Positions 25,576-34,794 of a stretch of 64,000 nucleotides of DNA are shown here, in pieces. Position numbers and translations under genes: made by a program. The notes under the pieces were generated by a model that saw nothing but the letters and a program-made list of their open reading frames with translations, searched no databases and was not told the origin of the DNA. Position 1 is the stretch's first letter, and each line of letters begins with the position of its first letter. This stretch comes from Streptomyces griseocarneus (GTDB lineage Bacteria; Actinomycetota; Actinomycetes; Streptomycetales; Streptomycetaceae), in contig NZ_BNBL01000001.1 of NCBI RefSeq assembly GCF_014655595.1, forward strand, positions 350,310 through 414,309. The letters run 5' to 3'.

Positions 25576-26561
25576 CAGAACCTCACCCTCGGGTCGACGA
25601 CGGCGTAGAGCAGGTCGACGGCCAGGTTGGCGACGACGATGAAGGTGGCGGCCAGCAGGGTGACGCCGAGGATGACCGGCTGGTCGCCGGTGGACAGCGC
25701 GCCGTAGAACAGCCGCCCGATGCCCGGCAGTCCGAAGATGGACTCGGTGATGACCGCGCCCGCGAGCAGTCCGCCCAGGTCCATGCCGAAGATGGTCAGG
25801 ACGGGGGTCATGCCCGCGCGCAGGGCGTGCTTGACCACGACGGTCCGGCGCGGCAGGCCCTTGGCGCGGGCGGTGCGGATGTACGGCTCCGCCAGCGTCT
25901 CGATCATCGAACTGCGGCTCTGGCGCGCGTACATGGCGGCGTACAGGACGGCCAGGGCGAGCCACGGCAGGAGCAGGTTCGACGCCCAGTGCCCGGGGTC
26001 CTCGGCGAAGGGCACGTACTGCGGGTAGGGCAGCAGGCCGGCCACCCGGATCAGGCCGTAGATCAGCATCATGGAGGTGAAGTAGACCGGCATCGACGCG
26101 GCGGCGACGGCGCCGACCATCAGGGCCCGGTCGGTGAGGGTGTCCTTGCGCAGGGCCGCGGTGACGCCCGCGCTCAGGCCGAGCAGCAGCCACAGCACGG
26201 CCGCGCCCAGCGCCAGCGAGGCCGAGACCGGCAGGCGGTCCATCAGCAGGTCCCAGACGGCCTCGGAGTTCTCGTAGGAGTAGCCCAGGCACGGGAAGTC
26301 GCAGTGCAGGGCGTACTGCCCGCTGCCCATGGTGCGGCCGGTGAAGACGCCGGTGACGAAGTCCGCGAACTGCCGCCACAGCGGCTGGTCCAGGCCCATC
26401 TGGGCGCGTATCGCCTCCAGCCGGTCGGCGCTGCAGGACTTGCCGCAGGCGGCGGCCGCGGGGTCGGAGGGCAGGACGTAGAAGACGGTGAAGGTGACGG
26501 CGGCGATGGCCAGGAGCACTCCGGCCACGCCCAGGAGCCGGCGGGCGGTGTAGAGGATCAT
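25575..26561 (-). CDS. Oligopeptide ABC transporter permease (DppB-like)
   Basis: 328 residues from the ATG at 26561, overlapping the stop of the next permease gene by 4 bases. Six predicted membrane helices; the first is LGVAGVLLAIAAVTFTVFYV. An unusually Cys-rich periplasmic loop (ACGKSCSADRL, then CDFPCLGYSY) follows helix 1. The EAA loop reads EPYIRTARAKGLPRRTVVVK. This is the standard DppB position and size. The Cys pairs could form extracytoplasmic disulfides, which I do not know as usual for the family. Confidence 0.9.
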
Positions 26562-27502
26562 GCGCGGCCGCTCCTCGGGTCGAGGACGTCGCGCAGCGCG
26601 TCGCCGAGCAGGGTGAAGGCGAGCACGGTCAGGAACAGACAGGTGCTCGGGATGACGAAGTACATGGGGTCCGTGTCGTAGAAGGCGACGCTCTCGGCGA
26701 TCATCTGGCCCCAGGAGGGGGTGGGCGGGCGGACGCCGACGCCCAGGTAGCTCAGGGCCGCCTCGGTGGCGATCATGCCGGGGACGATGAGGGTGGTGTA
26801 GGCGATGACGGGCCCCGCGACGCCGGGGAGGATGTCGCGGGTGAGGATCCGCCAGGGCCCGGCGCCGCCGACGCGGGCCGCGTCGACGTACTCGCGGTGC
26901 TTGAGCGAGAGGGTCTGGCCGCGCACGACGCGGGCGATGCCGGGCCAGCCGAACAGGCCGATGACGGCGGTCATCAGCGCGATGCGGTTGACGTCCCTGG
27001 CCACCGACATCATCGCGATCATGAAGATGAGGGAGGGGAAGGACATGGTGAGGTCCATCAGGCGGGAGAGCACGGCGTCGGTCCGGCCGCCGAAGTAGCC
27101 GGCGGCGACGCCGGCCGCCGTCCCGGCGACGACGACGATCGCGGTGGCGGTGAGCGCGATGAACAGCGAGACCTGTGCGCCGTGGACGACGCGGGCGATG
27201 AGGTCGCGGCCGGTGACGGGCTCCACGCCGAGCCAGTGGTCGGCGGAGACGCCGCCGAGCGGGCCGATGGGGCTGCCGCCGAGGTAGGGGTCGACGGCGG
27301 TCTTGTCGAACTCCTCGGGGGACCAGCCGCCGAGCGCGCTCAGCAGCGGAGCGCCCGCCGCCATCAGCAGGAAGAGGGCGACGACGACCAGGGAGATCCG
27401 TACGGACGTGCGGCGGAGCAGTTCCGCGCGGGCCAGGCGCCAGGGACCGGCGGCGGGGGCGGCGGACGGGGCGGACGGGGCGGGCGGTGTGGTGGTGGTC
27501 AT
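26558..27502 (-). CDS. Oligopeptide ABC transporter permease (DppC-like)
   Basis: 314 residues from the ATG at 27502. The N-terminus has the OppC_N helix (ISLVVVALFLLMAAGAPLLS) followed by five more helices; the EAA loop is REYVDAARVGGAGPWRILTR. It follows the binding-protein gene by 12 bases and overlaps DppB-like by 4. It forms the channel with the DppB-like subunit. Confidence 0.9.
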   Translation of the reverse strand: MTTTTPPAPSAPSAAPAAGPWRLARAELLRRTSVRISLVVVALFLLMAAGAPLLSALGGWSPEEFDKTAVDPYLGGSPIGPLGGVSADHWLGVEPVTGRDLIARVVHGAQVSLFIALTATAIVVVAGTAAGVAAGYFGGRTDAVLSRLMDLTMSFPSLIFMIAMMSVARDVNRIALMTAVIGLFGWPGIARVVRGQTLSLKHREYVDAARVGGAGPWRILTRDILPGVAGPVIAYTTLIVPGMIATEAALSYLGVGVRPPTPSWGQMIAESVAFYDTDPMYFVIPSTCLFLTVLAFTLLGDALRDVLDPRSGRA

Positions 27503-27514
27503 GGCGAGCGGCCC

Positions 27515-29263
27515 TCAGCCCTGGCCCTTGGCCGGGTCCTTGAGCCCGACGGTGGCGTAGTCGAGCTGGCCGCCGAAGGAGGTGTGTCCGTAGGCGCCGG
27601 CGATGTTGGTGCCCATGACCAGCGGCCACCGGCGGACCAGGACCGGCACGGTCGGGGCCTTGGCGAGGATCTCACCGTCCAGCTGCTGCCACGCCCGGGC
27701 GGCCTGCTCGGTGTCGGTCATGGCGGCGATCTCGTCCATCCGCTTCATGGTCGCCTCGTCGCGGAAGAGCGAGTGGTTGCCGGAGTTGCCCTTGTCCTTG
27801 ATGAAGCGGCCGTCGAAGACGAAGGGCAGGAAGGTGGAGCCGGAGGGGTAGTCCGGGCACCAGCCGGTGTAGACCATGTCGGTGCGGTTCTTGGTGTCGC
27901 CGATGGTGGCGTAGAACGCGGACGGGTCCACGGTCTCGATGGTGACCTTGATGCCGGCCTTGGCGAGGGACTGCTGTATCGCCTCGGCCCGGCCCTTGTC
28001 GCCGGAGGAGACCGTGAGCTTGGTGGAGAAGCCGTCCGGCTTGCCGGCCTCCTTCAGCAGCTGCCTGGCCTTCTCGGTGTCGCCGGTGGCGGGGACCTTC
28101 AGGATGTCGGGCTGCTTGCCGCCGAAGAGCGTGGCCGGCATGTAGGCGGTCGACGGGTCGTTGAAGGCGGGGCCGCCGGAGGCGGTCAGGACGGCGTCCC
28201 GGTCGAGGGCGTACTGCACGGCCCGGCGCACCCTGGCGTCGTCGAACGGCGCCCGGCCGGTGTGCATCTGGACCATGTCCGTGCAGTTCTGGGACTCGGC
28301 GAGCAGCCGCTTGCGCACCGCGGCGCTCGGCAGCACCTTGGCCGCGCTCTCCGGCCGCAGGGCGTACCAGGGGACGGCGGAGGCGTCGGCGCCCTGGCTG
28401 GCGATCATCCGGTCGTCGACCTGGTTCTGCTTCAGCCCCATGACGACGACCAGCTTGTCCGGGTAGGCCTTGCGGACCTCGTCCGTCTTGGGGTCCCACT
28501 TGTCGTTGCGGACCAGCACCAGCTTCTTGCCCCGGTCGTACGAGTCGACCTTGTAGGGCCCGGAGGAGAAGGGCCGGTTGTCGTACTGCGGGCCCTTGTC
28601 CCGCGCCTGCGGCACGGGCGCGAAGGTGGGCATGACCGTGGCGTAGGGGAACTCGGCGAAGGGCTTGCGCAGTTCGAAGACGATGGTGCGGTCGTCCGGC
28701 GTCCTGACCGAGTCCAGGTGCTTGCCCTGGGCGGGGCCCTGGTAGCCGTCGGCGCCGGCGAGGTAGCGGGCCGCGTAGTCGGCGCCGCCGGGCAGGTCGG
28801 GGGAGAAGGACCGTTCCACGTTGTACTTGACGTCCTGCGCGGTGATGGGCGAGCCGTCCTCGTACGTCAGCCCCGGCTTGAGGTGGAACGTCCAGGTGCG
28901 GGCGCCGTTGGAGGCGGTGCCGAGGTCGGTGGCCAGGTCCGGCACGATCTCGCCGCCCTTCGTCCCGGGGGCGGCCCGGTAGGTGACCAGCGTGCGGTAG
29001 AGCAGCCGGGTCCCGAAGTCCATGTCGCTCATCACCCAGTTGCGGGCCGGGTCGAGGTGGGTGAAGTCCTGGTTGGACAGCACCGTCAGGGTGCCGCCCC
29101 GCTGGGGGGCGCCGCCCACCACGGCACCGGCGTTGGCGGCGGCGGGATTGCGGCCGCCCTCCTTGCCGCCGCCCGCCCTCCGTTCGCCGGAGCAGCCGGC
29201 CGCGCCGAGCGCGAGGGTGGCCGCCAGGGCGGCGGCTAGGGCGGTGCACGTGCGCTTGTTCAT
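27515..29263 (-). CDS. Peptide ABC transporter substrate-binding lipoprotein (family 5)
   Basis: 582 residues from the ATG at 29263 (GGAGTGA 7 bases upstream). Lipoprotein signal MNKRTCTALAAALAATLALG ends in the lipobox GAAGC. The SBP_bac_5 fold is shown by LDPARNWVMSDMDFGTRLLY, the central DSYDRGKKLVLVRNDKWDPK and the large C-terminal lobe. It would capture extracellular di- or oligopeptides. It is the first gene of the five-gene importer operon, and its promoter carries the same operator as the collagenase and hydroxyproline genes, so collagen-derived Pro/Hyp peptides are the suspected cargo (inference). Confidence 0.9.
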   Translation of the reverse strand: MNKRTCTALAAALAATLALGAAGCSGERRAGGGKEGGRNPAAANAGAVVGGAPQRGGTLTVLSNQDFTHLDPARNWVMSDMDFGTRLLYRTLVTYRAAPGTKGGEIVPDLATDLGTASNGARTWTFHLKPGLTYEDGSPITAQDVKYNVERSFSPDLPGGADYAARYLAGADGYQGPAQGKHLDSVRTPDDRTIVFELRKPFAEFPYATVMPTFAPVPQARDKGPQYDNRPFSSGPYKVDSYDRGKKLVLVRNDKWDPKTDEVRKAYPDKLVVVMGLKQNQVDDRMIASQGADASAVPWYALRPESAAKVLPSAAVRKRLLAESQNCTDMVQMHTGRAPFDDARVRRAVQYALDRDAVLTASGGPAFNDPSTAYMPATLFGGKQPDILKVPATGDTEKARQLLKEAGKPDGFSTKLTVSSGDKGRAEAIQQSLAKAGIKVTIETVDPSAFYATIGDTKNRTDMVYTGWCPDYPSGSTFLPFVFDGRFIKDKGNSGNHSLFRDEATMKRMDEIAAMTDTEQAARAWQQLDGEILAKAPTVPVLVRRWPLVMGTNIAGAYGHTSFGGQLDYATVGLKDPAKGQG

Positions 29264-29340
29264 CAGTGGTCACTCCGTGAACAGTCCGGCAGCCAAGGGA
29301 GCCTGTGGGAGCCAGGAACGCTGGCTGAAATGTGACCCGT

Positions 29341-29369
29341 AACATAGTAATGTGAAATTGCACTGACAA
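29341..29369 (-). promoter_or_regulatory. Peptide importer promoter with embedded operator (site B)
   Basis: On the minus strand TTGTCA (29369-29364), 17 bases and TATGTT (29346-29341) make a near-consensus promoter about 80 bases from the binding-protein start. The spacer contains operator halves 29342-29351 and ATTGCACTGA (29357-29366) around GTGAA. 22 of the 29 bases match site A, including both promoter hexamers but one base. The M24 peptidase starts 47 bases away on the other strand, so the site can serve both directions. Confidence 0.8.
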
Positions 29370-29415
29370 GGTGCCAGCTGCTCCGTTACCCACCTGTGTC
29401 CGAGGAGGAGTCCCC

Positions 29416-30786
29416 GTGAACGAATCCACTGCCGCCGGAATCCGGACGGTAAGTCATGATCTGCCCGTGTCACCGGAGTTCGAGACCTTCATGGCGGGCG
29501 GCTGGGCGGCCACCCCGCTGCCCGGCGACATCCGGCTGCCCGTGGCCGGCCTCGCCGCCGCCCGCCGCGCAAGGCTGTCCGCCCGCTTCCCCGGCGAGCG
29601 GCTGATCGTCCCGGCGGGGGAGCTGAGGGTGCGCTCCAACGACTGCGACCACCGCTTCCGCCCGCACAGCGCGTACGCCTGGCTGACCGGCCTCACCGGC
29701 GAGGACCAGACCGGCCACGTCCTCGTGCTGGAGCCCGACGGCCCGCACGGCCACGAGGCGGTGCTGTACGTACGCCCCCGCTCGTTGCGCACCGGCACGG
29801 AGTTCTACCGCGACCGCCGCTACGGCGAGTTCTGGGTCGGCCGCCGCCCCGACCTCGCCGAGGCCGAGCGCATGACCGGCATCCGCTGCGTCCACCTCGA
29901 CGACCTCGGCGTGCTGCCGCCGGGACGCGACGCCTCCCAGGACGCGGACCTGGCCTCCGTGCTGAGTGAACTGCGCCTGGTCAAGGACGCGTGGGAGGTC
30001 GGCCAGCTGCAGCTGGCCGTGGACCACACCGCCGCCGGGTTCGAGGACGTGGTCCGCGCGCTGCCCCGCGCCCTGGATCACCCGCGCGGCGAGCGCTGGA
30101 TCGAGGGCGTCTTCGCCCTGCGCGCCCGCGCCGAGGGCAACGGCACCGGCTACGAGACCATCGCCGCCTCCGGCGCGCACGCCTGCGTCCTGCACTGGAT
30201 ACGCAACGACGGCCCCCTGGACCCCCGGGAGCTGCTCCTGCTGGACGCCGGCGTGGAGACCGACACCCTCTACACCTCCGACATCACCCGCACCCTGCCG
30301 CTCTCCGGCCGCTTCTCCAGCGTCCAGCGCCAGGTCTACGAACTCGTCCTCGCCGCCCAGGAGGCGGGCATCGCCGCGCTGAAGCCCGGCGCGAGCTTCC
30401 GCGACTTCCACCGGGCCGGGATGCGGGTCATCGCCGAGGGCCTCGCGGAGTGGGGGATCCTCAAGAGCCCCGAGGGCGACGACCACCGCCGCTACACCCT
30501 CTGCAGCAGCGGGCACATGCTCGGCCTGGACGTCCACGACTGCGCCCAGGCACGGGCCGAGGCCTACCTCGACGGCGTCCTGGAGGAGGGTCAGGTCCTC
30601 ACCGTCGAGCCCGGGCTCTACCTCCAGCCCGACGACGAGACGCTGCCGCCCGAACTGCGCGGCATCGGCGTGCGGATCGAGGACGACCTGGTCATCACGG
30701 CGGAGGGGGCCCGGCTGATGTCCGGTGCGCTGCCGAGGACTCCGGACGCGATCGAGGCGTGGATGGGCGAGCTGACGGAGAGGTAG
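29416..30786 (+). CDS. Xaa-Pro aminopeptidase (family M24B, AMP_N domain)
   Basis: 456 residues from the GTG at 29416, with GAGGAGGAG 5 bases upstream. The N-terminal aminopeptidase-P domain covers about residues 25-170 (GERLIVPAGELRVRSNDCDH, FRPHSAYAWLTGL). The pita-bread domain has the five metal ligands: LLLLDAGVETDTLYTSDITR (two Asp), SSGHMLGLDVHD (His), VLTVEPGLYL (Glu) and GVRIEDDL (Glu). It removes the residue before proline from peptides, a step needed for Gly-Pro-Hyp-rich collagen fragments. No signal peptide, so it is cytosolic. It lies between operator sites B and C. Confidence 0.9.
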   Translation: MNESTAAGIRTVSHDLPVSPEFETFMAGGWAATPLPGDIRLPVAGLAAARRARLSARFPGERLIVPAGELRVRSNDCDHRFRPHSAYAWLTGLTGEDQTGHVLVLEPDGPHGHEAVLYVRPRSLRTGTEFYRDRRYGEFWVGRRPDLAEAERMTGIRCVHLDDLGVLPPGRDASQDADLASVLSELRLVKDAWEVGQLQLAVDHTAAGFEDVVRALPRALDHPRGERWIEGVFALRARAEGNGTGYETIAASGAHACVLHWIRNDGPLDPRELLLLDAGVETDTLYTSDITRTLPLSGRFSSVQRQVYELVLAAQEAGIAALKPGASFRDFHRAGMRVIAEGLAEWGILKSPEGDDHRRYTLCSSGHMLGLDVHDCAQARAEAYLDGVLEEGQVLTVEPGLYLQPDDETLPPELRGIGVRIEDDLVITAEGARLMSGALPRTPDAIEAWMGELTER

Positions 30787-30833
30787 GAACCGGCGGGGAA
30801 GTAGAAGTCGCAACGGAACGACTCTTGGCACGC

Positions 30834-30859
30834 TCAGTGCAATGTGAAATATTACTGAC
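30834..30859 (+). promoter_or_regulatory. Hydroxyproline operon operator (site C), abutting a leaderless start
   Basis: TCAGTGCAAT (30834-30843), GTGAA, ATATTACTGA (30849-30858) is the most symmetrical copy of the repeated operator. The GTG start of the oxidoreductase begins at 30860, one base later, and there is no ribosome binding site. TTGGCA (30825-30830) and TATTAC (30850-30855), 19 bases apart, could place the transcript start at or near the GTG, which would make this a leaderless mRNA. The -10 assignment is tentative. Confidence 0.65.
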
Positions 30860-32017
30860 GTGCCCAAGAGCAACTCCTCGGACGTCGCCGACGTCATCGT
30901 CGTCGGAGCGGGCGTCGTCGGCGCCGCCTGCGCCCACTACGCCGCACGCTCCGGCCTGTCCGTCACCGTGGTCGACCGTGGCCCCGTCGCCGGCGGGACC
31001 ACGGGCGCGGGCGAGGGCAACCTCCTCGTCTCCGACAAGGGACCCGGCCCCGAACTCGAACTGGCCCTGCTCTCCACCCGCCTGTGGCGGGAGATGGAGG
31101 ACGGAATCCCCGCGGCGAGCGAGTACGAGCCCAAGGGCGGCCTGGTCGTCGCCTCCTCCGGCGCGGCCATGGACGCGCTGCGGACCTTCGCCGCCGCCCA
31201 GGCCACGGCGGGCGTCACGGCCCACGAGATCCCGGCGGACGGGCTGCGCGAGAGGGAGCCGCACCTCGCCCCGGACCTCGCCGGCGGCTTCCACTACCCC
31301 CAGGACGCCCAGGTCCAGCCCGCCCTCGCCGCCGCCCGCCTGCTGCGCGCGTCCGGCGCCCGCGTCCGCACCGGCAGCGAGGTCACCGCGGTCCTCACCG
31401 GCCCGGCGGGCGAGGTGCGGGGCGTGCGGACACCCGGCGGCGACCTCCACGCCCCGTACGTGGTCAACGCCGCCGGCACCTGGGGCGGCGAGCTGGCCCG
31501 CCTCGCCGGCACGGACCTGCCCGTCCTGCCCCGCCGCGGCTTCGTCCTGGTCACCGAACCGCTGCCGCGCGTGGTGCGGCACAAGGTCTACGCGGCCGAC
31601 TACGTCGCCGACGTGGCCAGCGACTCGGCCGCCCTGCAGACCTCGGCCGTGGTCGAGGGCACCCCGGCCGGCCCGGTCCTCATCGGCGCCAGCCGCGAAC
31701 GCGTCGGCTTCGACCGCACGCTGTCCGTCGAGGCGCTGCGCCGCCTCGCGCGCGGGGCCACCGCGCTCTTCCCGGTGCTGGCCGGGGTGCGGGCGACGCG
31801 CACGTACGCGGGCTTCCGCCCGTACCTGCCCGACCACCTGCCCGCGATCGGCGCCGACCCCCGCGTGCCCGGCCTGCTGCACGCCTGCGGGCACGAGGGC
31901 GCCGGCATCGGCCTCGCCCCGGCCACCGGGCTCGTCATCGCCCGGCTGCTGACCGGCGGCGAACCCCCGCTGGACGTCAAGCCCTTCGACCCCGGCCGCT
32001 TCACCGCCGCCGCCTGA
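30860..32017 (+). CDS. D-hydroxyproline dehydrogenase-like FAD oxidoreductase (DAO family subunit)
   Basis: 385 residues from the GTG at 30860. FAD-binding Rossmann motif VIVVGAGVVGAACAHYAARS at about residues 13-32, then GTTGAGEGNLL and the C-terminal FRPYLPDHLPAIGADPRVPG with GHEGAGIGLAPATG, all typical of the DAO/HcnC family. With the small 2Fe-2S and FAD/NAD genes downstream it matches the three-component (HcnABC-like) D-hydroxyproline dehydrogenases of proteobacterial hydroxyproline clusters, which oxidise cis-4-hydroxy-D-proline to the cyclic imine. Alternatives are other opine or amino-acid oxidases, but the neighbours make hydroxyproline likeliest. Confidence 0.85.
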   Translation: MPKSNSSDVADVIVVGAGVVGAACAHYAARSGLSVTVVDRGPVAGGTTGAGEGNLLVSDKGPGPELELALLSTRLWREMEDGIPAASEYEPKGGLVVASSGAAMDALRTFAAAQATAGVTAHEIPADGLREREPHLAPDLAGGFHYPQDAQVQPALAAARLLRASGARVRTGSEVTAVLTGPAGEVRGVRTPGGDLHAPYVVNAAGTWGGELARLAGTDLPVLPRRGFVLVTEPLPRVVRHKVYAADYVADVASDSAALQTSAVVEGTPAGPVLIGASRERVGFDRTLSVEALRRLARGATALFPVLAGVRATRTYAGFRPYLPDHLPAIGADPRVPGLLHACGHEGAGIGLAPATGLVIARLLTGGEPPLDVKPFDPGRFTAAA

Positions 32018-32072
32018 CGGGGCACAACGCCCCCGCCCCGAAGCCCTGACACACCCCGAGAGGAGGCCCGCA

Positions 32073-32387
32073 GTGGCCCGTACCCCCGCCGAGCTCGCCG
32101 GGGCGGAGCCGGACCCGCCGTTCGAGATCACCTTCGACGGCCGTACGGTCACCGCCCTGCCCGGCCAGACCCTGGCCGCCGCCCTGTGGGGCGCGGGCAT
32201 CCTCGCCTGGCGCACCACCCGCGCCGGCGGCCGCCCGCGCGGCGCCTTCTGCGGCATCGGGCAGTGCTACGACTGCCTCGCCACCGTCAACGGCACGCCC
32301 AACCGGCGGGCCTGCCTCGTGCCCGCCCGCCCCGGCGACGCCGTCACCACCCAGGAAGGACACGGCCATGCCCCGCTCGGCGTCTGA
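32073..32387 (+). CDS. (2Fe-2S) ferredoxin-like subunit (HcnA-like)
   Basis: 104 residues from the GTG at 32073, AGAGGAGG upstream. A plant-type 2Fe-2S fold: FDGRTVTALPGQTLAAALWG then Cys60, Cys65 and Cys68 in CGIGQCYDC, and Cys81. This is the small electron-transfer subunit of HcnABC/OoxA-type amino-acid dehydrogenases. It overlaps the next gene by 20 bases, so the three subunits are coupled. Confidence 0.88.
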   Translation: MARTPAELAGAEPDPPFEITFDGRTVTALPGQTLAAALWGAGILAWRTTRAGGRPRGAFCGIGQCYDCLATVNGTPNRRACLVPARPGDAVTTQEGHGHAPLGV

Positions 32388-33798
32388 GCCCTACGACCTC
32401 GCCGTGCTGGGCGCGGGCCCCGCCGGGCTCGCGGGCGCCGTCGCCGCGTCCGAGGCCGGCCTGTCCGTCGCCCTGCTGGACTCCTCCGGGCAGACCGGCG
32501 GCCAGTACTTCCGCCACCCCGCCCCCGCCCTGCGCGCCCGCCGGCCGCACGCCCTGCACCACGACTGGCCCGCCTTCGCCCGCCTGCGCCGCCGCCTGGA
32601 GGCGGGCACCACCGACCACTTCGGCGCCCACCACGTGTGGACCGTGACGCGCGAGGGCGACGACGCCTGGACCGTGCACGCCCTCACCGGCGCCGACGGC
32701 GACGGCGAACGCCCGGTCCGGATACCGGCCCGGGCCGTCCTGCTCGCCACGGGCTCCTCCGAACGGCACCTGCCCTTCCCCGGCTGGACCCTGCCCGGCG
32801 TCGTGGCCGCCGGCGGCGCCCAGGCGATGCTCAAGTCCGGCCTCGTCCTGCCGGGCAGGCGGATCGTCGTCGCGGGCAGCGGACCGCTCCTGCTCGCCGT
32901 CGCCTCCTCGCTGGCCGCCGCCGGCGCCGACGTCCCCGCCGTCGTCGAGGCCTCCGGCTACCTCGGCTACGCCCGCCACCCGCGCGCCCTCGCCACCAAC
33001 CCGCACAAGCTCCTCGAAGCCGCCGTCCACGGCTCGGCGCTGCTGCGCCACCGGGTCCGGACGCTCACCCGCCACGCCGTCACCGAGGCCCACGGCACCG
33101 ACCGCGTGGAGGCCGTCACCGTCACCCGCCTCGACCGCGACTGGCGTCCGGTCCCGGGCACGGGCCGCCGCATCGCCTGCGACGCGCTGGCCGTGGGACA
33201 CGGGCTGATCCCGCAGACCGAACTCGCCACCACCCTGGGCTGCGCGACGCGGCGCACCCCCGACGGGACGGCCGCCCTCGCCCTGGACGACCTCCAGCGC
33301 ACCTCCGTGCCCGGCCTGTGGGCCGCGGGCGAGACCGGCGGCGTCGGCGGCTGGCGACTCGCCCGCGTCGAGGGCGAACTCGCCGGCCTCGCGGTGGCCG
33401 CCCACCTGCGCGGCCGGCCCGCCCCCGGCGGGCGCGCCCGGGAACTGCGCCGGCGCCGGGACCGCCTGCGGGCCTTCGCCGACGCCATGGCCGCCGCCCA
33501 CGCGCCCGGCCCCGGCTGGACCGGCTGGCTCACCGACGACACCGACGTCTGCCGCTGCGAGGAGGTGACCGCCGGCCGCGTCCGCGAGGCGGCCGGCGAC
33601 CTCGGTGCCCGCGACGCGCGCACCGTCAAGCTCCTCACCCGCGCCGGCATGGGCTGGTGCCAGGGCCGGATGTGCGCGGCGGCCGTGGCCTGCCTCGCGG
33701 CGGCCGGTACGGCGGAGGGGACCGTACCGCCGTCCGCCGAGCGCAGACCGCTCGCCGTGCCCGTACCGCTCGGCGTCCTCGCCTCCGAACCCGAATGA
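32368..33798 (+). CDS. FAD/NAD-binding oxidoreductase subunit with BFD-like domain (HcnB-like)
   Basis: 476 residues from the ATG at 32368 (AGGAAGGAC upstream). FAD site VLGAGPAGLAGAVAASEAGL at about 10-30, an NAD-type GxGxxG-like RIVVAGSGPLLLAVASSLAA near 165, and GLWAAGETGGVGGWRLA near 315. The C-terminus has a BFD-like 2Fe-2S domain: CRCEEVTAGRV (about 393) and GWCQGRMC (about 430). It is the alpha/HcnB-type partner of the two preceding genes in the likely D-hydroxyproline dehydrogenase. Confidence 0.87.
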   Translation: MPRSASEPYDLAVLGAGPAGLAGAVAASEAGLSVALLDSSGQTGGQYFRHPAPALRARRPHALHHDWPAFARLRRRLEAGTTDHFGAHHVWTVTREGDDAWTVHALTGADGDGERPVRIPARAVLLATGSSERHLPFPGWTLPGVVAAGGAQAMLKSGLVLPGRRIVVAGSGPLLLAVASSLAAAGADVPAVVEASGYLGYARHPRALATNPHKLLEAAVHGSALLRHRVRTLTRHAVTEAHGTDRVEAVTVTRLDRDWRPVPGTGRRIACDALAVGHGLIPQTELATTLGCATRRTPDGTAALALDDLQRTSVPGLWAAGETGGVGGWRLARVEGELAGLAVAAHLRGRPAPGGRARELRRRRDRLRAFADAMAAAHAPGPGWTGWLTDDTDVCRCEEVTAGRVREAAGDLGARDARTVKLLTRAGMGWCQGRMCAAAVACLAAAGTAEGTVPPSAERRPLAVPVPLGVLASEPE

Positions 33799-33856
33799 CA
33801 CCCCCACGCACCCCACGCACACCGTCCACTCCACCCACCGAAGAAGGGCCACCGGC

Positions 33857-34765
33857 ATGACCACCACCACCTGGCACGGCGACCGACCCTGGCGGGGCAT
33901 CATGGTCGCCACCGCGCTCCCCCTGCGCGAGGACCTCTCCGTCGACTACGACGCCTACGCCGAACACGTCCGCCACCTCCTGGACAACGGCTGCGACGGC
34001 GTCGTCCCCAACGGCTCCCTCGGCGAGTACCAGACCCTCACCGCCGACGAGCGCGCCCGCGTGGTGCGCACCGCCGTCGAGGCGGCCGGCGACGGCGCCC
34101 GCGTGATGCCCGGCGTCGCCGCCTACGGCAGCTCCGAGGCACGCCGCTGGGCCGACCAGGCCGCCGAGGCCGGCTGCGGCTCCGTCCTGCTGCTGCCGCC
34201 CAACGCCTACCGCGCCGACGAGCGGGCCGTGCGCGAGCACTACGCCGAGGTCGCCGCGGCCGGGGTGCCGGTCGTGGCGTACAACAACCCCATCGACACC
34301 AAGACCGACCTGACCCCCGCCCTCCTGGCCCGGCTGCACGCCGACGGCGCGATCGTCGCGGTCAAGGAGTTCAGCGGCGACGTCCGGCGCGCCTACGAGA
34401 TCGCCGAACTGGCCCCGGACCTCGACCTGCTCGTCGGCGCCGACGACGTCCTGCTCGAACTCGCCCTCGCCGGGGCCGTCGGCTGGATAGCCGGCTACCC
34501 CAACGCCTTCCCCACCACCTGCGCCGAGCTCTACCACGCGGCCGTCGCCGGCGACCTCGAGACGGCCCTGCCCCTCTACCGCTCGCTGCACCCGCTGCTG
34601 CGCTGGGACTCCAAGACCGAGTTCGTGCAGGCCATCAAGCTCTCCATGGACATCGCCGGCCGGCACGGCGGCCCCACCCGGCCCCCGCGCCTCCCGCTCG
34701 GCGGGGAGACCGAGGCCGCGGTGCGCGCCGCCACCGAGAAGGCCGTCGCCGACGGCCACCGCTGA
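33857..34765 (+). CDS. Dihydrodipicolinate synthase-family lyase, probable Pyr4H2C deaminase
   Basis: 302 residues from the ATG at 33857 (GAAGAAGGG upstream). DapA-family TIM barrel with GVVPNGSLGEYQTLT near 48-62, Tyr142 in VVAYNNP and Schiff-base Lys170 in AIVAVKEFSGD. In hydroxyproline clusters this family member deaminates 1-pyrroline-4-hydroxy-2-carboxylate to 2-oxoglutarate semialdehyde, the step between the dehydrogenase upstream and the aldehyde dehydrogenase downstream. DapA-type synthesis of dipicolinate is unlikely in this setting. Confidence 0.85.
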   Translation: MTTTTWHGDRPWRGIMVATALPLREDLSVDYDAYAEHVRHLLDNGCDGVVPNGSLGEYQTLTADERARVVRTAVEAAGDGARVMPGVAAYGSSEARRWADQAAEAGCGSVLLLPPNAYRADERAVREHYAEVAAAGVPVVAYNNPIDTKTDLTPALLARLHADGAIVAVKEFSGDVRRAYEIAELAPDLDLLVGADDVLLELALAGAVGWIAGYPNAFPTTCAELYHAAVAGDLETALPLYRSLHPLLRWDSKTEFVQAIKLSMDIAGRHGGPTRPPRLPLGGETEAAVRAATEKAVADGHR

Positions 34766-34794
34766 CCCGCCGCCGACCGCGGAAAGGACCTTCC

